A DNA stretch of 64,000 nt from Aliivibrio sp. EL58 (GCF_900312675.1 NZ_OMPC01000001.1:603633-667632); one strand, 5' to 3'; shown: positions 43,691 to 52,669, numbered from the stretch's first letter. The notes: a model not told the origin generated them from the letters alone. Made by a program: numbers and translations.

Positions 43691-44962
43691 ATGGTACAAA
43701 CAACAGCTGCGGTTATTTGTGGTGAGAAAGACATCCAATTAAGAACATTTGAATTACCGTCAATTTCTGCCGACGAATTACTGGTCAAAAATATTTCAAA
43801 CAGCGTATGTTTATCAACATATAAAGCGGCATTACTTGGTAGTCAACATAAGCGAGTACCAGAAAATATTGATGAAGTTCCTGTTATCACAGGTCATGAA
43901 TATGCAGGAATAATTGTTGAAGTTGGTGATAATTTAAAAGATCAATTTAAAGCGGGTGATTCTTTTGTACTTCAACCAGCAATGGGTTTACCAACAGGTT
44001 ATTCTGCGGGTTATAGTTATGAAACTTTTGGTGGAAATGCAACGTATTCTATCATTCCTAAAATTGCTATCGATTTAGGCTGTGTATTGCCTTATGACGG
44101 TTCATATTACGCCGATGCTTCTTTGGCTGAGCCAATGTCATGCATTATTGGTGCTTTCCATGCAAGTTATCACACCACGCAGTTTGTGTATGAGCATCAT
44201 ATGGGTATCAAGGAAGGGGGAACGCTGGCGTTACTTGCTTGTGCGGGGCCTATGGGGATAGGTGCGATTGATTATGCGATTAATGGGTCAGTAAAACCAA
44301 GACGAATTGTGGTTACGGATATTGATGAAGATCGCTTATCCCGTGCTGAAAGTTTGATCCCTGTTAGTGCAGCAAAAGCACAAGGTATTGAACTGGTTTA
44401 TGTCAACACGATAGAGATGGAAGATCCGGTTACTTATCTTAAATCCCTGAACGATGATCAAGGGTATGATGATGTAATGGTATATGCTGCGGTTGCACAA
44501 GTGTTAGAGCAAGCCGATGCCCTTTTAGGTAACGATGGTTGTTTAAATTTCTTTGCAGGACCTACGGATAAAGAGTTTAAAGTGCCATTTAATTTCTATA
44601 ACGTGCACTATGAATCAACGCATATTGTGGGAACATCAGGCGGTTCTACAGGTGATATGGTGGAGTCTTTAGAATTATCAGCTAAAGGTAATATTAACCC
44701 TTCGTTCATGATTACTCATGTTGGAGGCTTACAAGCTACGCCCCATACCATTTTAAATCAGTTGGATATTCCAGGTGGTAAAAAGCTGATTTATCCACAT
44801 ATTGATTTACCACTAACAGCCATTGATAATTTTGCTTCACTTGCAGATCAAGACTCATTTTTTGCTGAGTTGGATGTGATTTTAGCGAAGAATAATTATG
44901 TGTGGGATCAACATGCAGAAAAAGCATTACTAGAGTTCTACGACGTGAGCTTAAGCGTTTAA
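43691..44962 (+). CDS. yggP: YggP-like zinc-binding medium-chain dehydrogenase
   Basis: A 423-residue cytoplasmic MDR-superfamily dehydrogenase. VITGHEYAGIIVEVGDNLKD is the GHE zinc-site region, and ALLACAGPMGIGAIDYAING is the nucleotide-binding turn. The length is nearly that of E. coli YggP (425), which lies in the same position after cmtA. It should oxidise the phosphorylated polyol delivered by CmtAB. GGAG precedes the start. The exact substrate is unknown; its presence instead of MtlD argues against plain mannitol. Confidence 0.88.
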   Translation: MVQTTAAVICGEKDIQLRTFELPSISADELLVKNISNSVCLSTYKAALLGSQHKRVPENIDEVPVITGHEYAGIIVEVGDNLKDQFKAGDSFVLQPAMGLPTGYSAGYSYETFGGNATYSIIPKIAIDLGCVLPYDGSYYADASLAEPMSCIIGAFHASYHTTQFVYEHHMGIKEGGTLALLACAGPMGIGAIDYAINGSVKPRRIVVTDIDEDRLSRAESLIPVSAAKAQGIELVYVNTIEMEDPVTYLKSLNDDQGYDDVMVYAAVAQVLEQADALLGNDGCLNFFAGPTDKEFKVPFNFYNVHYESTHIVGTSGGSTGDMVESLELSAKGNINPSFMITHVGGLQATPHTILNQLDIPGGKKLIYPHIDLPLTAIDNFASLADQDSFFAELDVILAKNNYVWDQHAEKALLEFYDVSLSV

Positions 44963-45020
44963 TTCTATTAACTTTATGTGGTAGCCTCTAGGGGTTACCA
45001 CATACAGAGAGGTTTAAGCC

Positions 45021-45539
45021 TTGTCACAAAAAGTTGAATTGTTAGAAGCACTAGATGATTGTGAGGATGCGACCTCTTTTCTTGTGCTGTCTAATCAATT
45101 AGTTAATCTCAAATTAAAAGCATTACTCCCTAAAGTCTTTGTTCAAGATGAATTGGTTAGGGAGCATGCGGTCGAGCCACTTTTAAAAGAAGATGGTCCG
45201 CTTGTGACAACTGATGTGGTATCTAAATTAGTCTTGGCGATGGGAAAAATCTCAATACAAACTTATGCAGACATAGGCTTGTATGCACAAGTTTTAGAGT
45301 ATGCACAGAGTCAGCCTAATCACGTATCATTTGGTGATGATATGATTTATGACTTCATTAGTAATCAAGCGGTATTATCAACACAGCAAGACAGCTTTTA
45401 TCTTGAGTCAATCAATCAGTTAAAGTTTTCTTCTTTTGAAGTCTTTTCTCAAATGAGATATGAATCTCTAATAAAAACCGTTCTCAAGCTTTCTTGTGAA
45501 ATGTTATTAGAAAAAATTGAAGAGGAAATCACTCAATAA
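45021..45539 (+). CDS. yggD: MtlR/YggD-family transcriptional repressor
   Basis: A 172-residue helical protein of the mannitol-operon-repressor family (E. coli YggD 169, MtlR ~195). It starts with TTG at 45021 after GAGAGG, reading SQKVELLEALDDCEDATSFL and then VREHAVEPLLKEDGPLVTTD, which is the conserved family core. MtlR-type proteins repress or modulate mannitol-type operons without a classical helix-turn-helix. It lies between yggP and yggC on the same strand, so it is probably an autoregulator of this operon. Confidence 0.85.
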   Translation: MSQKVELLEALDDCEDATSFLVLSNQLVNLKLKALLPKVFVQDELVREHAVEPLLKEDGPLVTTDVVSKLVLAMGKISIQTYADIGLYAQVLEYAQSQPNHVSFGDDMIYDFISNQAVLSTQQDSFYLESINQLKFSSFEVFSQMRYESLIKTVLKLSCEMLLEKIEEEITQ

Positions 45540-45548
45540 GGTTTCGTA

Positions 45549-46283
45549 ATGAAAGTGAATTTAAACGTTAGTGGTTTTGATACAAAAGCATTTTTCCCAG
45601 ATAAAGACATTACTAAGATTCATAAACCGTTAGTCGAAAAATTTACCCGTTTGTACCAAGAGCAAGAAGAGCGAGTCATTATTTTTCTCTGTGCGCCTCC
45701 GGGTAGTGGTAAGTCAACGTTAGCTGCATTCTGGGAGCACTTATCTCATCAACTTCCAAATGTAGAACCATTACAAGTGTTGCCTTTTGATGGCTTTCAT
45801 TACACCAATGAAATCTTAGAAAGCAATACCGCACAACGAAATGGTGAAACGGTTTCATTAAGAAGTATTAAAGGTGGATTTGAAACCTTTAACTTAACCG
45901 ACTTGATCAGTAAGTTGAAAAGGTTAAAAACTCAATCGCCAAAGTGGCCATATTATGATCGTAACTTGCATGATCCGGTTGATGATGCGATTCAAGTTGA
46001 ACAGAATATTGTGGTGGTAGAGGGCAATTGGTTATTGCTCAATGAGCCCGTTTGGTGTGATTTACATAAGCTTGCTGACTTTACTGTGTTTATTGATACT
46101 GATCCGAATTTCTTAAAGGACAGGTTAGTTAATCGCAAAATACGAGGTGGAGTATCAGAAGAAGAGGCTTTAGCTTTTTACGAGGATTCAGACGCGGTAA
46201 ATGTAGAGAAAGTATTAACGCATTCAGTTAAAGCGAATTTAAATTTGTATATGCATCAAAATGGATCGTTTGAAATTCAGTAG
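45549..46283 (+). CDS. yggC: YggC-like P-loop kinase (uridine kinase/PanK fold)
   Basis: A 244-residue NTP-dependent kinase. The Walker A loop is CAPPGSGKSTLAAFW (about residues 49-63), with QVLPFDGFHYTN as the acceptor-side Asp motif and VVVEGNWLLLNE as the Walker B-like strand. The lid region has RLVNRKIRGGVSEEEA. It matches E. coli YggC (237 residues) in the cmt operon, related to fructose and nucleoside kinases. It may phosphorylate a sugar phosphate produced by YggP. It starts 9 nt after the yggD stop. Confidence 0.87.
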   Translation: MKVNLNVSGFDTKAFFPDKDITKIHKPLVEKFTRLYQEQEERVIIFLCAPPGSGKSTLAAFWEHLSHQLPNVEPLQVLPFDGFHYTNEILESNTAQRNGETVSLRSIKGGFETFNLTDLISKLKRLKTQSPKWPYYDRNLHDPVDDAIQVEQNIVVVEGNWLLLNEPVWCDLHKLADFTVFIDTDPNFLKDRLVNRKIRGGVSEEEALAFYEDSDAVNVEKVLTHSVKANLNLYMHQNGSFEIQ

Positions 46284-46292
46284 GAGAGCATC

Positions 46293-47039
46293 ATGAATAT
46301 CGTTGTAGACACTCATACCCATACTCTTGCGAGTGGTCATGCTTATAGTACGATCATTGAAAATGCACACTCTGCGCAGAACAAGGGGCTAAAACTTCTT
46401 TGCACCACTGATCATGCCCCAGAAATGCCGGGTGCCCCCCATTACTGGTATTTCAATAATCAGAGAATTTTGCCCCGCTTTCTTCATCACGTCGGTATTC
46501 TTCGTGGTGTTGAGGCGAATATATTAAATGTGAAAGGTGAAATAGACCTCCCACTCTCGTCAGATCAACACCTCGATTGGGTTATTGCTAGCTTTCATGA
46601 GCCTGTATTTGCTCCAGCGAGTGAAGCTGAACATACGGCTGCTTTGATTAATGTGATTAAAAGTGGGCGTATTGATGTGCTTGGTCATACAGGAAACCCT
46701 AATTATCCATTTGATATTGAACGAGTGCTACAGTGTGCAAAAGAGTATAATGTTGCGATAGAGGTAAATAATACGTCGCTAACAGGGAAAAGCCGTAAAG
46801 GAAGTGATGTTCGTTGCGATAAAATTGTAGAAATAGGCAAAGAGATTGGTGTGTATTTTACAACAGGCTCTGATGCTCATTTTTGTGAGGAAATAGCACG
46901 GTTAGATCTTGCGATAACATTGCTCGAAAAATACGAGATTACGGAAGACAAAATCATTACAACGTCGACGCCTCGCTTTCTTAACTTTCTTTTATTAAGA
47001 GGAAAGTCAGCGATTCCAGAGTTTGAAAGCCTGTATTAA
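46293..47039 (+). CDS. YcdX-like PHP-domain phosphatase
   Basis: A 248-residue trinuclear-metal phosphoesterase. The PHP motif I is [17 protein letters not shown], motif II is [20 protein letters not shown], and [26 protein letters not shown] and TGSDAHF follow in order. It resembles E. coli YcdX (245), a PHP phosphatase. In E. coli the cmt operon instead has yggF, a fructose-bisphosphatase of the GlpX type, so this PHP enzyme may supply the sugar-phosphate phosphatase step. It is the last gene of the operon; a terminator follows within 60 bp. Confidence 0.88.
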   Translation: MNIVVDTHTHTLASGHAYSTIIENAHSAQNKGLKLLCTTDHAPEMPGAPHYWYFNNQRILPRFLHHVGILRGVEANILNVKGEIDLPLSSDQHLDWVIASFHEPVFAPASEAEHTAALINVIKSGRIDVLGHTGNPNYPFDIERVLQCAKEYNVAIEVNNTSLTGKSRKGSDVRCDKIVEIGKEIGVYFTTGSDAHFCEEIARLDLAITLLEKYEITEDKIITTSTPRFLNFLLLRGKSAIPEFESLY

Positions 47040-47060
47040 TAGATCAGTCTAACAGGCAAC

Positions 47061-47102
47061 AAAAAGCCGATACATATACCCACATGGGTAGTATCGGCTT
47101 TA
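47061..47102. terminator. Bidirectional terminator after the cmt operon
   Basis: AAAAAGCCGATAC (47061-47073) pairs with GTATCGGCTTT (47091-47101), with a CCCACATGGG-type secondary hairpin in the loop. It serves both the cmt operon and the convergent MFS gene. Confidence 0.85.
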
Positions 47103-47127
47103 TTGTTAGTGTTGTCTAAAAACGTAT

Positions 47128-48336
47128 TTATGCGGTTTGTAATTTCAGCCTTTGTATTGGCTTATCATTAATTGGTAAGTGAATTAATGCTGCACAGAAA
47201 GCAAGAACAACCGTAGACCACCAAATTGGTTCGTATGAGCCATAGTAATCATAAATACGACCGCCAGCCCAAGCGCCTAAAAAGCTACCAACCTGATGAG
47301 TAAAGAAAACTAAACCATACAGAGTTGATAAATAACGAGCGCCGAAGATCTGACGAACCAAACCAGAGGTTAATGGCACTGTCCCTAACCAACAGAAACC
47401 AATTGCACCACCAAAAATAGCCGCTGTGTGTTCAGTAACTGGTAGCGTTACAAATGCACCAATCACAATAGTACGAACAAAATACAGTGCAGACATTACG
47501 TGTCGCTTACTGTACTTATCGCCCATCACACCCCAGAAGTATGAACCGAAGATATTAAAAATACCGACATAAGCCAATGCCATTGCCGCACTTGAAGCAG
47601 GGAGATCTTTATCGGCTAAGTAACTAGGTAGATGCGTAGCAATGAACATCACGTGAAAACCACATACAAAAAAGCCTGCGTGGATTAACCAGTAACTTTT
47701 GTTAGCAAATGCTTCTTTTAGCGCTTCAGTTAATGTTTGTGTATTTTCTTCTTCTGTTTGTTTTTCTGATGGATTTGCTGTTTTCATAAACAGAGCAAAG
47801 GTAATAATAAGCGTACATAGCATAGCGAATATTTGTAATGCAAACTGCCAGTTAAAATTATGCATTAAGGTTTGAGCGCCAGGAATGACCGCAAACATAC
47901 CAAAAGAGCCAGCAGCCGTTGTTAAGCCAAACGCTTTTGCTGCGTGTTCAGCAGGAACGACTTTAGCGACGGCCCCTAAAATAATTACATAACTGGTGGC
48001 ACTTAAACCAAAGCCAACTAGCGCGCCAAGAGATAAATACAACATGCTTGGCTCAGTCGCCACCGATGTGAGAGCAAGCCCTAAAGCATAAGCGACAGCG
48101 CCTAACATGATAATGCGCTTAGAGCCCCACTTATCTGATGCCATGCCAACAAATGGCTGGAAAATACCAAATAATAGGTTTTGTAGTGCAATAGCAAAGC
48201 TAAAAAATTCACGTCCAGTTTGGAAATGGTCTGAAATTGGCATCATAAAAATGCCGAATGATTGTCTGATCCCTAGACTGATAATTAAAATCCCGATCCC
48301 AAGCCATACTAGTGGTGGAAAGCGAAAAATACTCAT
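47128..48336 (-). CDS. MFS transporter (OFA/monocarboxylate-like)
   Basis: A 402-residue, 12-helix major facilitator. The N-terminal SLGIRQSFGIFMMPISDHFQ and the loop FVGMASDKWGSKRIIMLGAV are typical of the oxalate/formate-antiporter and monocarboxylate-like group. A central charged loop holds KQTEEENTQTLTEALKEAF. Its start codon is 9 nt after the stop of a histidine-rich 60-codon ORF on the same strand, suggesting translational coupling. The substrate is unknown. If the His-rich peptide binds metal, a metal-complex substrate is conceivable but unproven. Confidence 0.85.
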   Translation of the reverse strand: MSIFRFPPLVWLGIGILIISLGIRQSFGIFMMPISDHFQTGREFFSFAIALQNLLFGIFQPFVGMASDKWGSKRIIMLGAVAYALGLALTSVATEPSMLYLSLGALVGFGLSATSYVIILGAVAKVVPAEHAAKAFGLTTAAGSFGMFAVIPGAQTLMHNFNWQFALQIFAMLCTLIITFALFMKTANPSEKQTEEENTQTLTEALKEAFANKSYWLIHAGFFVCGFHVMFIATHLPSYLADKDLPASSAAMALAYVGIFNIFGSYFWGVMGDKYSKRHVMSALYFVRTIVIGAFVTLPVTEHTAAIFGGAIGFCWLGTVPLTSGLVRQIFGARYLSTLYGLVFFTHQVGSFLGAWAGGRIYDYYGSYEPIWWSTVVLAFCAALIHLPINDKPIQRLKLQTA

Positions 48337-48345
48337 AATGTGCTC

Positions 48346-48528
48346 TTAATGGTGGTGATGAGAATGGTGGTGGTTATCGTCTTGACCTGTTTGCTGATGA
48401 CACCCACTATTTACTGCTTGTTGAGCTAATAAATTCAACAAAGCAGGTGAGTTATGAACGGCAATAAGGGATAAAACTAATAACACATTCATTCTGACCA
48501 ATTGAGCGAAAATGGATTGTGAAAACAT
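48346..48528 (-). CDS. Small membrane protein with histidine-rich C-terminus
   Basis: A 60-residue protein. Residues 10-35 are hydrophobic (VLLVLSLIAVHNSPALLNLL), giving one membrane segment or a signal anchor. The C-terminus is CHQQTGQDDNHHHSHHHH, with seven of the last eight residues His. This predicts binding of Zn, Ni, Co or Cu. It directly precedes the MFS gene with 9 nt between. Its start codon lies 3 nt after an inverted repeat that contains its likely ribosome-binding site. I do not recognise a family. It could be a metal-sensing accessory peptide or a His-codon leader. Confidence 0.6.
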   Translation of the reverse strand: MFSQSIFAQLVRMNVLLVLSLIAVHNSPALLNLLAQQAVNSGCHQQTGQDDNHHHSHHHH

Positions 48529-48531
48529 GCT

Positions 48532-48559
48532 GCGCTCTTAGGGTTAAAAATAAGAGCGC
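48532..48559. promoter_or_regulatory. Inverted repeat at the translation start of the His-rich ORF
   Basis: GCGCTCTTA (48532-48540) and TAAGAGCGC (48551-48559) form a perfect 9-bp dyad with a 10-nt spacer. In the leftward mRNA the second arm carries AAGAG just before the ATG at 48528, so a hairpin would cover the ribosome-binding site. It could equally be a protein operator. Confidence 0.6.
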
Positions 48560-48659
48560 GCATAGTAGGGAAAGGGGGACTATGAAGCAAATGACTATTT
48601 TTCAGTGAGTCTATGATTTTTATGCATATATTGATTTAGATTAAGAATAAATAACGTTG

Positions 48660-49124
48660 TTAGTCTGTAATTTCACCAACAATGACATCTTCAACTTTGC
48701 TATTTAAAAATAGATTACGTTTAATTATAGGATCGACAGCGGCTAGTGCAGCAGAAGAGCCTGCCCAATGGTCAGTATGAGCAGCAAGTTCAACATAAGC
48801 AACGTTGTTTTTAATTCTAAAGTGGGTGACTTGACCTGCACTTTTATAGTTCGGTAGTAAGATTTCTTTTGCACTTCGTTCAGCAAGTTCTTTAAAAGAG
48901 GTTTTATGGATACACTGGCTCACAAATGTCATTGAGTTAAGTGGGCTCTCTCCTCCTATTTGAGAAAATTCAGCCATAGCATGACGGTAATCTGGAATAT
49001 CCTTTGGCAATGATAATAAGAATTCATTATTACTACACTGGACTGTATTTTGCTCTACATTACTATCTAATTGGCAACCACCAAGAAGAGTCAGTAATGA
49101 AAATAATGGAAGTACTGGCTTCAT
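48660..49124 (-). CDS. Small lipoprotein of unknown function
   Basis: A 154-residue exported protein. The signal peptide ends in a lipobox (LLTLLGGC, Cys17), so it should be lipid-anchored. The mature part has three cysteines besides the lipid cysteine candidate region (for example QCSNNEF and SQCIHKTSF) and no recognised domain. VEQNTVQCSNNEFLLSLPKD and later HFRIKNNVAYVELAAHTDHW look like a small alpha/beta fold. It is a single gene between the MFS unit and the TPR-GAF-GGDEF gene. The function is unknown. Confidence 0.7.
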   Translation of the reverse strand: MKPVLPLFSLLTLLGGCQLDSNVEQNTVQCSNNEFLLSLPKDIPDYRHAMAEFSQIGGESPLNSMTFVSQCIHKTSFKELAERSAKEILLPNYKSAGQVTHFRIKNNVAYVELAAHTDHWAGSSAALAAVDPIIKRNLFLNSKVEDVIVGEITD

Positions 49125-49242
49125 AAAAAGAGGCTCTATCTATCGTTACTATTATTAATAATTATGAAGACTAGTGTATAACGTAGAAGACAAATATGGT
49201 GTCTTTATTTTGATAAATGTTGAAACAGAAGTATTTATCATA

Positions 49243-51363
49243 TTAGATCAATAAGTAATTATTACGTCCCGCTTTTTTTACTTTATAGAGTTGTTTATCG
49301 GCAATCTGGCTAAGTTGGCTAAAGCTTTCAATTGATGAGGCTTGGTTTAATTGTGCATTAATACCGCCAATCGATAAACTTAAGCGATCAGAATAGCGTG
49401 ACTTTGGGTTCTGTACATTAGCTTGATGTAAAGAATCTCGTAAGCTGCGTATTTTTGTTTCTACTGCATCTGAGGTCTGATCGAAAGAGATGATCAAAAA
49501 CTCATCACCCCCATAACGGAATAAATAATCATTACTGTCGCTGAATGCATTTTTCATTAATTGACTGATAACTTTAAGGATATTATCACCTGCAATATGG
49601 CCATACGTATCGTTATAGGTTTTATAGTCATCTAAATCCAACATCAAAACAGCAATATTGGTGTTTTCTTTTAGTGCTTGATCGACTAATTTTGGTGTAA
49701 TTTTATCTAGTTGATAACGGTTGTATAACCCCGTTAATGGCTCTGTTGTAGAGAGTTGCTCTAATGCTTTATTGGCATCTTCTAATCGTTGTCTTTGTTT
49801 TTGATTTTCTAATGATACCGCGATAAAACTGGCTAAATGCTCTATCAGATGACGATGGTGTTCATGGTATTGATTTGCATTATGATGTTGAACAGATAAC
49901 AAACCAAGTACGTCGTCTTTTAAAATAATAGGCGTCAGAATAATAGAATGCACCGCAGGGCTATTTTTACGCACAACCATGTCATTTTTTTTACGCTGTT
50001 CGTTATCAACAAAGGGAGCGAGAGCATCATCTGTCACGGTATTTAGATGTACAGTAGCACGATTTTTAATAACGTAAGTACCAACGGTTTTATGCTGTTG
50101 ACAGTTAATTGTTAGAAGAGGTACTAGGCCATTTGTATCAACAAAATAGCGATAATCAAGATCATGAGTTTCTTTATCATATAAGGCAATACCGAACTCG
50201 AAAGTTGGTAAGATAGTGTTTATTTTAGCCAATATTTCTGTAAGTGATGCAGTTAAATCTGGTGTTGTTGCTATATATTGACCAATTTCGGTAATCGCTC
50301 CCATGTGCTCTTGCATGTCGCTTAATACTTGCTGTTGCTGGTTGTCTTCAATCACATCTACATTTTTTATGAGCGCTTTATTTTGCTGTTGTTTTAATGC
50401 GTCTAATGTCTTTTCTGCTTTTTGGATATGCAGTTTTTGATGGGCAATTAATTGAGGCCACTGTTGTTGTTTTTCAATCAGGTTTGCTTGCACATTGGCA
50501 TATACACTATAAAACCCATAATTATTAGCGGATTGTAGTTTCTTTTCTATTTGTTTACACAGTAATAAAGCATCATCGTTGTGGTTAATGCTTTCTAAGT
50601 ATTGAGCGAAAAAGATACAGTTTTCTAATTGGTTATGCTTATCGTGAATATCAGTGTAGAGAGCTTCTGCTTTTTTAAAATACTCAATGACAAGCTCTTG
50701 TGAGGCATTAGGTTGTTTAGCCAATATCTGAGCTAAATAACCATAAGAAAGAGCCATAATACGACTAGAATGGTTCTTTTTGGCGATATTTTTTGCTCTA
50801 TGGATAATGCTTATGGCTTTTTTAAACTGCGATAAGTGCCCGTAGGCATAACCAATATTAAGTAGTGAGATGGCTTTGTTCTGTAAATTATTTGAATTTT
50901 TAGCGGCAGTGACACCTTGTTTTGCATACTCAATAGCTTGTTCATATTGATCTAAACATAAATACATATCGCTGATATTACAGTAAATCAGAGAACGAAT
51001 ATTATCATCAAGTAGATGTATGTTTTCTAAAACTTCTTTATACAGAATATAAGCGGTTGTGTAGTTTTCAGCGTCAATATAAATGGATGCTAATAATGCA
51101 TTTATATAAATACGAAGTGGCAGTTCATCATCAATTAAAGATGATAAACAGAGGTTATAAGCAACAACTGCCGATTTAAGTTTATCTTCTCGATCAAATG
51201 TATAGGCGTTGAGAAAGAGTTCAATAGATTTAGGGCAAGGGTAATTATTTTCTTGGCAGATAAGATCCACCTTGGACTTAATCTGTTCCAGTCCATCTAA
51301 CCCTGGGTAGTTTTGAACCCTAGTAACGATTCCCATTAATTGAGAATAAACCTTATCACTCAT
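49243..51363 (-). CDS. TPR-GAF-GGDEF diguanylate cyclase
   Basis: A 706-residue soluble protein. About residues 1-330 hold tetratricopeptide-type helical repeats (for example QYEQAIEYAKQGVTAAKNSN, SLLNIGYAYGHLSQFKKAIS). A GAF domain covers roughly 355-510 (HSIILTPIILKDDVLGLLSV). The GGDEF domain is at the end, with LMLDLDDYKTYNDTYGHIAG and the intact FRYGGDEFLIIS. No RxxD I-site precedes it. There is no membrane segment, unlike the other two GGDEF proteins here. GAGGA precedes the start, immediately after a stable hairpin at 51375-51410 in the leader. The GAF ligand is unknown. Confidence 0.88.
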   Translation of the reverse strand: MSDKVYSQLMGIVTRVQNYPGLDGLEQIKSKVDLICQENNYPCPKSIELFLNAYTFDREDKLKSAVVAYNLCLSSLIDDELPLRIYINALLASIYIDAENYTTAYILYKEVLENIHLLDDNIRSLIYCNISDMYLCLDQYEQAIEYAKQGVTAAKNSNNLQNKAISLLNIGYAYGHLSQFKKAISIIHRAKNIAKKNHSSRIMALSYGYLAQILAKQPNASQELVIEYFKKAEALYTDIHDKHNQLENCIFFAQYLESINHNDDALLLCKQIEKKLQSANNYGFYSVYANVQANLIEKQQQWPQLIAHQKLHIQKAEKTLDALKQQQNKALIKNVDVIEDNQQQQVLSDMQEHMGAITEIGQYIATTPDLTASLTEILAKINTILPTFEFGIALYDKETHDLDYRYFVDTNGLVPLLTINCQQHKTVGTYVIKNRATVHLNTVTDDALAPFVDNEQRKKNDMVVRKNSPAVHSIILTPIILKDDVLGLLSVQHHNANQYHEHHRHLIEHLASFIAVSLENQKQRQRLEDANKALEQLSTTEPLTGLYNRYQLDKITPKLVDQALKENTNIAVLMLDLDDYKTYNDTYGHIAGDNILKVISQLMKNAFSDSNDYLFRYGGDEFLIISFDQTSDAVETKIRSLRDSLHQANVQNPKSRYSDRLSLSIGGINAQLNQASSIESFSQLSQIADKQLYKVKKAGRNNYLLI

Positions 51364-51374
51364 GCTGCATCCTC

Positions 51375-51410
51375 AGATATTGATGCCGTATCTTAGCGGT
51401 ATCAATATCT
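51375..51410 (-). promoter_or_regulatory. Stable hairpin in the leader of the TPR-GAF-GGDEF gene
   Basis: AGATATTGAT (51375-51384) and ATCAATATCT (51401-51410) form a perfect 10-bp stem, extendable by GCCG/CGGT with one wobble. In the leftward mRNA it ends right before the GAGGA ribosome-binding site. There is no T tract, so it is unlikely to be a simple terminator. Confidence 0.55.
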
Positions 51411-51464
51411 GATATCAAACAGTATCGCTATCTGTTTGTTAGTTTAATGGGAGATAATTCTATT

Positions 51465-52001
51465 TTAAAAAGAAGATCCTGGTTGAGTTAAAAATTCAAT
51501 CTCTTCAGGTGTACTTTCTCTATTTAAAATGGTATTTCGGTGTGGATAACGACCAAACTTATCAATGATGATTTTATGTTTTACTTCAAATTCGTAGTTG
51601 CCTTCGCGGCCTAATGATTTAAATAATGTTAGGGCTTCTTCATGAATTAGCTGAGATTCACTGTGCATAAAAGGCATATATAGAAAGCTACGTTGCTCTT
51701 CTGATAAAGATTGGTCAGCCTTAAGTGAGATGGCTTCTTGGGCCAGAGCTAAGGCAAGGGCATCTTGTGCAAAGGCTTTTGGAGTGTTGCGATAGACGTT
51801 ACGAGAGAATTGGTCTAATACAATAATTTCAGCTAAACGTCCCAATGGCTCTGCACGCCATGTAAATAGCTCTGCTTGTGAGGCTTGTTCAAGTACTGAA
51901 AGAAAGCGAAGTTTTATGTTGTTATCAACGTCATCACTACTGACAAACCAATCTTTAGGCTCTAATTCTTCAAACCAAAATTTAATTATTTCTTGATACA
52001 T
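51465..52001 (-). CDS. DUF924-family protein
   Basis: A 178-residue cytoplasmic helical protein. I start at ATG 52001 (MYQEIIKFWFEELEPKDWFV) because AAGGAAG precedes it; the frame extends nine codons further. The family signature is clear: IIKFWFEELEP, LAEIIVLDQFSRNVYRNTPK, ALALAQEAISL, RSFLYMPFMHSES and FGRYPHRNTILNRESTPEE. DUF924 proteins have a TPR-like fold and no established function. It stands alone, divergent from hnoX across about 115 bp. Confidence 0.9.
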   Translation of the reverse strand: MYQEIIKFWFEELEPKDWFVSSDDVDNNIKLRFLSVLEQASQAELFTWRAEPLGRLAEIIVLDQFSRNVYRNTPKAFAQDALALALAQEAISLKADQSLSEEQRSFLYMPFMHSESQLIHEEALTLFKSLGREGNYEFEVKHKIIIDKFGRYPHRNTILNRESTPEEIEFLTQPGSSF

Positions 52002-52116
52002 ATAGACTTCCTTCATATTTTTATTCATCCGAGTATAGATGATAAAGATAAAACCTACCTTATCTAGTTATTACTTCCTACACTTAGAGAGATGTTATCG
52101 AGAAATAGGATGAAAT

Positions 52117-52650
52117 ATGAAAGGGATTATTTTTTCAGAGTTTTTAGAGTTAGTTGAAGATACTTTTGGTTTAGAAGTTTGTCAGAAAATGCTGGACGAT
52201 AGTAATGATGAAGGTGCTTATACCTCTGTGGGCACTTATGATCATAAAGACTTAGTGAAGCTGATTATCTCGTTAAGTAAATTAACGAATATCAGCATTG
52301 AAGATTTACAACAGGTGTATGGAAAATCTGTCTTTCTTACTCTCTACAAAAGTATGCCAAGTTTAGAAGGAAAATCGTCGAATACCTTTGATTTTATTAA
52401 GCAGGTAGAAAGTTATATTCATCTTGAAGTTAAAAAATTGTCTGCAGAAGCTAGCCCTCCAGAGTTTATTTTTATTTCGAATACTGAATCTGAAATGGTG
52501 ATGGACTATATTTCGGCACGTTGTTTTTCTAATGTTTGTTTTGGCCTAATCCAAGGGTGCGCAGAGTACTTCAATGAAAATATAGATATTCAAATGCAGG
52601 CGATACAACAAGATGGTTCTCAAGTTCGTTTTACTTTATTGAAAGTATAA
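52117..52650 (+). CDS. hnoX: H-NOX heme nitric-oxide sensor
   Basis: A 177-residue heme protein that senses NO. The proximal heme ligand is H102 (ESYIHLEVKKL), and the heme-propionate motif YxSxR is Y131-I-S133-A-R135. The conserved proline P115 (ASPPEF) is also present. A distal pocket without an obvious tyrosine is typical of NO-selective, not O2-binding, proteins. The next gene, 20 bp on, is a hybrid histidine kinase, as in vibrio H-NOX/HqsK pairs, where NO-bound H-NOX inhibits the kinase. V. fischeri H-NOX is known from the literature to affect symbiotic colonisation and iron uptake. Confidence 0.95.
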   Translation: MKGIIFSEFLELVEDTFGLEVCQKMLDDSNDEGAYTSVGTYDHKDLVKLIISLSKLTNISIEDLQQVYGKSVFLTLYKSMPSLEGKSSNTFDFIKQVESYIHLEVKKLSAEASPPEFIFISNTESEMVMDYISARCFSNVCFGLIQGCAEYFNENIDIQMQAIQQDGSQVRFTLLKV

Positions 52651-52669
52651 TTTCATTAAGGGGGTAAAG

